Of a DNA stretch of 64,000 bases, positions 60,201-64,000 are shown piece by piece. The stretch is taken from NCBI GenBank assembly GCA_029261895.1, contig JAJDAK010000018.1:83951-147950 (forward strand). Direction: 5' to 3'. Origin of the DNA: Deltaproteobacteria bacterium (GTDB lineage: Bacteria > Myxococcota_A > UBA9160 > SZUA-336). How positions within the stretch are numbered: position 1 is the stretch's first letter; every line of letters starts with the position of its first letter. Below the pieces are notes generated by a model. It had not been told where the DNA came from. It ran no database searches and saw only the letters and a list, made by a program, of their open reading frames with translations. The position numbers and the translations under genes are program-made.

Positions 60201-60690
60201 TCTCCCACGCCTGCTCCGTGCGGCCCTTGATAATCGCGCTCGGCGCCGCTCCCGACAGGCAGCCCGAGGTCGCGATCAACCCCTCGTTATGCTGTCGTAG
60301 CAGTTCGATATCGACCCGCGGTTTATAGTAGAACCCTTCAAGGAACCCTTTAGAAACCAGCTGAATCAGGTTGTGATACCCCTTCGCGTTCATCGCGAGC
60401 AGGATCATGTGATTCATGCCATTGAAACCGCCGGTTTCCGCGTCTTTGTCGAAGCGGGAGCCCTGCGCGACGTAGACCTCGCAACCGATGATGGGTTTGA
60501 TTCCCGCGCGCACGGCAGCCTCGTGGAACTCGACCGCGCCAAACATATTGCCGTGATCGGTCATCGCGACCGCAGGCATGCCTTGGGCCGCGCAATGCTC
60601 CACCAGTTTCGGGATCGAGGTCGCCCCGTCTAGAATCGAGTATTGCGTGTGCAGGTGCACATGTGCGAAATGCGACGACTTGTTAGCCAA
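57211..60690 (-). CDS. dnaE: DNA polymerase III alpha subunit
   Basis: PHP domain FAHVHLHTQYSILDGA; GPGRGSAAGSLVAYVLKI; PDIDVDFCMNRR; TTG start. Confidence 0.97.
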   Translation of the reverse strand: MANKSSHFAHVHLHTQYSILDGATSIPKLVEHCAAQGMPAVAMTDHGNMFGAVEFHEAAVRAGIKPIIGCEVYVAQGSRFDKDAETGGFNGMNHMILLAMNAKGYHNLIQLVSKGFLEGFYYKPRVDIELLRQHNEGLIATSGCLSGAAPSAIIKGRTEQAWETVEAYSRIFDDRYYLELQRHGIPEQEIVNQELLKMHEDLKLPLIATNDCHYLHRHDSHAHEALLCVQTGKTLDDPKRFRFNGEGFYVKSAEEMLEVFHDHPEAVTNTVDLAERCNFELETGKLLLPDFQVPEGNTVEGYLDKLVAAGLRDRLGVDADAPLPKGADEYQKRIRYELDIISGHGYSGYFLIVWDFIRFARDREIPVGPGRGSAAGSLVAYVLKIVDIDPLEYKIPFERFLNPERLSMPDIDVDFCMNRRSEVIRYVEDKYNGETDEDRHVAGIVTFGTMQAKAAVRDVGRVLGMPFADVDRVAKLIPDTLGIKLEEALKQSRELRTLVDSDKNLEQLFELARALEGQIRNPGKHAAGVVISSKPLLQTVPLYRDPRSKEIVTQFDYRFAEKVGLIKFDLLGLRTLTIISDTVRRIHETHDPKFRIEDTQLDDEKTYTVLSHGDTEGVFQVGQSTGMTELVEKIQPRSFRDLIPLVALYRPGPLQSGMVDDFVERRHGRTKVEYLLPELEEILAETYGVIIYQDQVLQIANRLASFSLGEGDLLRRAMGKKIASEMNKQRQRFMEGAAANGHPAAKAEKIFDLMYQFAGYGFGKAHSAAYALLTHQTAYLKAHYTAEFYAATMTAEWRETDKLAVYIRDAKSRGIEIKCGDVNESKADFTVTDDGQAIRFGLTGIKNVGSGAVEALIEAREADGPFLSLFDCCERLDLRRVNRRVMESLIRCGAFDSLKATRASLFDTLPRALDRAQQVQRDRAVGQGSLFGESDKSSEPRLSEIPEWPKSDCLAAEKEILGFYVTGHPLQDHAVALQTFSEFPLDKLVPEYGGRNMRLGGMLRGLKTQKTRKGDLMARAELEDTVGDIAVVFFPRTFDAHAELLRQEEPLLLEGTLQAESERREMIVKDAYLLSDGWTRCLKEFRIRVSAQDVTEARLESLRKLLDLVPGPTPVLLELRLQNGVDAVLTLKRHRVTAGEELIRQVNSLFEGKVSECRA

Positions 60691-60729
60691 TATTCCCCCC
60701 GGAGCTGAGCATCTATCCTAACACCGAGC

Positions 60730-60814
60730 GACGGACGTTCGATATCGGTCTGGAGCGAACTTGGGCTGCTTTGGGGTCCCAGTGTGAGCGGAAGGCCGAC
60801 GTCGAACGTCCGTC
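60730..60814. repeat. Imperfect inverted repeat (about 19-bp arms, 47-nt loop) between guaA and dnaE
   Basis: GACGGACGTTCGATATCGG (60730-60748) pairs with CCGACGTCGAACGTCCGTC (60796-60814), 2 mismatches. Confidence 0.65.
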
Positions 60815-60823
60815 AGCGAGCCG

Positions 60824-62365
60824 TTACTCCCATTCAATGGTCGCAGGTGGTTTCGACGAAATGTCATAAACCACCCGATTCACGCCCTGGACCTCATTAA
60901 TGATGCGGTTGGAAATTTTGCCAAGAATTTCGTACGGAACGTGAGCCCAGTCGGCAGTCATGGCATCGTTCGAGGTCACGCAGCGAACCGCAATGGTTTG
61001 CTCGTACGTGCGTCCGTCTCCCATCACACCCACGGAGCGTATCGGGAGAAAGACCGCGAAAGCCTGCCAAAGCTTGTCATACCAACCACCCGCACGAATT
61101 TCTTCGGTAACGATTCGATCCGCAGCCCGAAGCATCACCAGCCGCTCCTCCGTCACCTCGCCGACAACCCGCACCGCGAGCCCGGGTCCCGGAAAGGGAT
61201 GCCGTCGCGAAAGGTGATCGGATAGACCGAGTCGATCCGCGAGTTCACGAACCTCGTCTTTGAAAAGTTCGCGCAACGGTTCGACCACTTTGAGATTCAT
61301 TCGCTCCGGCAAACCACCCACATTGTGGTGGGTTTTAATGGTCGCCGAAGGACCCCAAACCGATTGAGACTCAATCACATCCGGATACAGCGTGCCTTGC
61401 GCGAGAAAACTCGCCTCCTGATGCCGTGCCGCGGCTTGTTCGAAGGCTTCCACAAAAGTGTGGCCGATCGAAATGCGTTTCTTCTCGGGATCTTCCTCAG
61501 ACCGGAGACGATCCAAAAAGAGTTTCGACGCATCGAGGGTTTCGAGATCGATCTTCAGATCTTCTCGGAAGAAGCGCTGCACCTCTTCGGCCTCGCCCGC
61601 GCGCAGCAGGCCGTTGTCGACGAAGATGCAGTGCAACTGCCCGCCGATGGCTCGCTGCAGCATGACGGCGACGACAGTCGAATCCACACCGCCGGAAACA
61701 CCGCAAATCACATGGCCATCGCCAATTTCATCGCGAAGCGCGCGTGTTTGCGTCTCGAGAAAACTTTCCATCGTCCATTCGCCCGTCAATCCCACAACGC
61801 GGCGCAGAAAATTCGTCAGGAGGGTCTTGCCCGCTTCGGTGTGATGAACTTCAGGATGAAACTGCAGCCCGTAGATCGGTCGGTCGGTCGCACGCACCGC
61901 TGCAAAAGGACTGGAGGGGGATGTAGCTAGAACTTCGAAGCGCGGCGGCAGCCCGACCACGCCATCGCCATGACTCATCCAGACTGTAGATCGGTGCGGC
62001 ACATCTCCAAGCAGCACGTCATCGATGGCGCCGAGCGTGAGTTCGGCACGGCCGTACTCACCACCGTGTCCTGGCTCGACCGTACCGCCAAGATGCTGAA
62101 CCAGCACTTGTAGCCCATAGCAAATACCGAGTACCGGAACGCCGAGGTCGAGTAACGCCGGCTCGAACGGGGGTGCGTCTGACTCGGTCACGCTCGCAGG
62201 ACCGCCCGCTAAAATGACCGCTTTCGGCGGTCGCGCGCGAATCGACTCAGCGTCCACAGTCGGTGGAACGACCTCGCAGTAGACCTTCTGCTCACGGATC
62301 CGCCGCGCAATGAGTTGGGTAAACTGCGACCCGTAGTCAACGATCAGCACGTGCCCGCCCGTCAC
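60824..62365 (-). CDS. guaA: GMP synthase (glutamine-hydrolysing)
   Basis: LIVDYGSQFTQLIARRIRE; GVSGGVDSTVVAVML; C-terminal TIEWE. Confidence 0.97.
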   Translation of the reverse strand: MTGGHVLIVDYGSQFTQLIARRIREQKVYCEVVPPTVDAESIRARPPKAVILAGGPASVTESDAPPFEPALLDLGVPVLGICYGLQVLVQHLGGTVEPGHGGEYGRAELTLGAIDDVLLGDVPHRSTVWMSHGDGVVGLPPRFEVLATSPSSPFAAVRATDRPIYGLQFHPEVHHTEAGKTLLTNFLRRVVGLTGEWTMESFLETQTRALRDEIGDGHVICGVSGGVDSTVVAVMLQRAIGGQLHCIFVDNGLLRAGEAEEVQRFFREDLKIDLETLDASKLFLDRLRSEEDPEKKRISIGHTFVEAFEQAAARHQEASFLAQGTLYPDVIESQSVWGPSATIKTHHNVGGLPERMNLKVVEPLRELFKDEVRELADRLGLSDHLSRRHPFPGPGLAVRVVGEVTEERLVMLRAADRIVTEEIRAGGWYDKLWQAFAVFLPIRSVGVMGDGRTYEQTIAVRCVTSNDAMTADWAHVPYEILGKISNRIINEVQGVNRVVYDISSKPPATIEWE

Positions 62366-62367
62366 GG

Positions 62368-63846
62368 CTACTTCTCGACTCGATAGTTCGGCGGCTCCGC
62401 GGTGATGATCACATCATGCGGATGGGATTCACGGAGGCCGGCGCTCGAAATGCGTACGTACTTGGCACGGCTGCGCAGCTCCTCAAGATTCGCGCCACCG
62501 ACGAGTCCCATGCCCGACCGTACGCCGCCGAGCAGTTGATACATACTGCTTGAAAGCGGACCGCGATAAGGCACGCGCGCCTCGACGCCTTCGGGAACCA
62601 ACTTCGCAACGGAATCGACTTCGTCCTGGAAGTAGCGGTCGCGACTCCCCTCGCGCATCGCCGAAAGTGAGCCCATCGCACGGTAAACTTTATACGATCG
62701 ACCTTGATGCAGAATCACTTCGCCAGGACTCTCGTCCGTACCCGCGAAGAGCGACCCGATCATCACGGTGTCCGCACCGGCGGAGAGCGCCTTGGTGATA
62801 TCCCCTGAGTTTCGAATTCCACCATCCGAAATCAACGGGACGCCGTGGCGACGACAGACTTCTGCCGCGGCCCGCACAGCGGTAAACTGGGGTACACCCA
62901 CACCCGCGATGATGCGCGTGGTGCAGATGGATCCCGGGCCAACGCCACATCGAATCGCGCTCGCATTCGCCTTGATCAGCGCCTCGGCACCTTCCGCGGT
63001 CGCGACGTTACCACCGATGATCTCAATATCTGGGAATGTCGTGTGCAGTTCATCCAGCGCACTCAGCACCGCTTCTGCATGACCATGAGAACTATCGACC
63101 AGAAGCACGTCCACACCAGCATCAATCAACGCTTGAGTACGCTCAAAACGATCCGCCGCAACACCCACCGCTGCGCCAACGCGCAAGCGACCGCGACCAT
63201 CTTTGTTAGCTAACGGATAACGCTGCGCCTTGTCGATATCCTTCATCGTAATCAAGCCGCGAAGCTCGCCGTTCGCGTCCGTCACTAAAAGTTTTTCAAT
63301 GCGGTGTTCGTGCAACAGTTCAGTTGCGCGCTCCAAATCAACGCCTTCATCCACTGTGACCAAACCCTCAGCGGTCATGATGGAGGACACGGGTCGATCG
63401 AGCGCTTTTACAAAGCGTAGATCTCGATTCGTGACGATCCCCACCAAGCGCTTTCCACCCTGGCGCAGGTCGACCACGGGCAGACCAGAGATCCCCTCAC
63501 GATGCATGATATCGAGCGCTTCCTGGATGCGTTGCTCGGGCTCAAGGGTGATGGGGTCGACGATCATGCCGGCTTCGAAGCGCTTAACCTTCTCGACTTC
63601 AGCCGCCTGATCGGCAACGGAGAGATTCTTGTGAACGAAGCCGATGCCGCCCTCTTGAGCCATACAGATCGAGGTCCGGTGCTCGGTCACGGTATCCATA
63701 GGACTGGAGACCAGCGGAATACTGAGCCTTACAGAGGCCGTGAGCTGGGTCGAGAGATCAACATCGTTCGGATGCACCGACGAGGCGCCTGGCACAAGGA
63801 GGATGTCGTCAAACGTCAGGCCTTCACTGATTTCGGCCTGGGACAA
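62368..63846 (-). CDS. guaB: IMP dehydrogenase
   Basis: [17 protein letters not shown] pair; [23 protein letters not shown] start with AGGAGG SD. Confidence 0.97.
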   Translation of the reverse strand: MSQAEISEGLTFDDILLVPGASSVHPNDVDLSTQLTASVRLSIPLVSSPMDTVTEHRTSICMAQEGGIGFVHKNLSVADQAAEVEKVKRFEAGMIVDPITLEPEQRIQEALDIMHREGISGLPVVDLRQGGKRLVGIVTNRDLRFVKALDRPVSSIMTAEGLVTVDEGVDLERATELLHEHRIEKLLVTDANGELRGLITMKDIDKAQRYPLANKDGRGRLRVGAAVGVAADRFERTQALIDAGVDVLLVDSSHGHAEAVLSALDELHTTFPDIEIIGGNVATAEGAEALIKANASAIRCGVGPGSICTTRIIAGVGVPQFTAVRAAAEVCRRHGVPLISDGGIRNSGDITKALSAGADTVMIGSLFAGTDESPGEVILHQGRSYKVYRAMGSLSAMREGSRDRYFQDEVDSVAKLVPEGVEARVPYRGPLSSSMYQLLGGVRSGMGLVGGANLEELRSRAKYVRISSAGLRESHPHDVIITAEPPNYRVEK

Positions 63847-63848
63847 CG

Positions 63849-64000
63849 TGCACCTCCTATACCGTGTGGCGCAACTTAAAACGCGCGACGCGGCAAGTCA
63901 AGCGGGCGGCCAAATGGCAATAAATGTAATTTGCATTTGCCCCCCCCATGACATGGCGCCGGGCGCGGTTTAAGTTTAGCCACACGGGATAGGTGGTGGA
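63849..64000. repeat. Mirror-image divergent promoter/leader: 53-bp inverted arms around a 46-bp spacer, running to the window edge
   Basis: 63849-63901 (reverse complement) versus 63948-64000 match at 41 of 53 positions by eye. Confidence 0.75.

Overview
The window is a 64-kb chromosomal segment of a high-GC Gram-negative bacterium. It looks Myxococcota/deltaproteobacteria-like from the Cys-rich secreted repeats, LapA/LapB, DUF1329 protein and ACAD-type genes, but taxonomy is inferred only. Part A (about 1-17 kb) is accessory: the end of an LPS heptose locus, two secreted Cys-rich-repeat proteins (one carrying a glycoside-hydrolase-like core), a GT-C-like membrane protein, a TPR protein, a sterol-desaturase/TetR pair, a DUF1329 protein with a strong terminator, and a lipoprotein with seven 24-residue Ca-loop repeats. 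Part B (17-28 kb) is a tightly overlapping core block, mutS-amiC-glnD-xerD-cca-scpA-scpB-rluB. Part C (29-36.5 kb) is a nucleotide-sugar/glycan cluster with RfbF, an SDR, three tandem zinc-finger sugar C-methyltransferase-like paralogs, a GT2 and a secreted ConA-like protein. Part D (36.6-64 kb) is mostly core: lapB-lapA-HIT-ihfB-rpsA-tyrA-hisC-pheA, coaE, a thiolase/MarR/ACAD/ACAD operon, merR-ihfA-pheT-pheS-rplT-rpmI-infC-thrS, tRNA-Val, dnaE, guaA and guaB. The most striking unexplained structures are: (1) a mirror-image divergent promoter/leader repeat upstream of guaB (41/53 matching arms running off the window edge); (2) the tandem C-methyltransferase cluster; (3) near-perfect operators at the TetR and thiolase/MarR loci; (4) promoters so close to the ATG that pheA, coaE and the TetR gene look leaderless. 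No CRISPR array, IS element, prophage or recognisable defence system was seen. Everything was read by eye; no database search was run.
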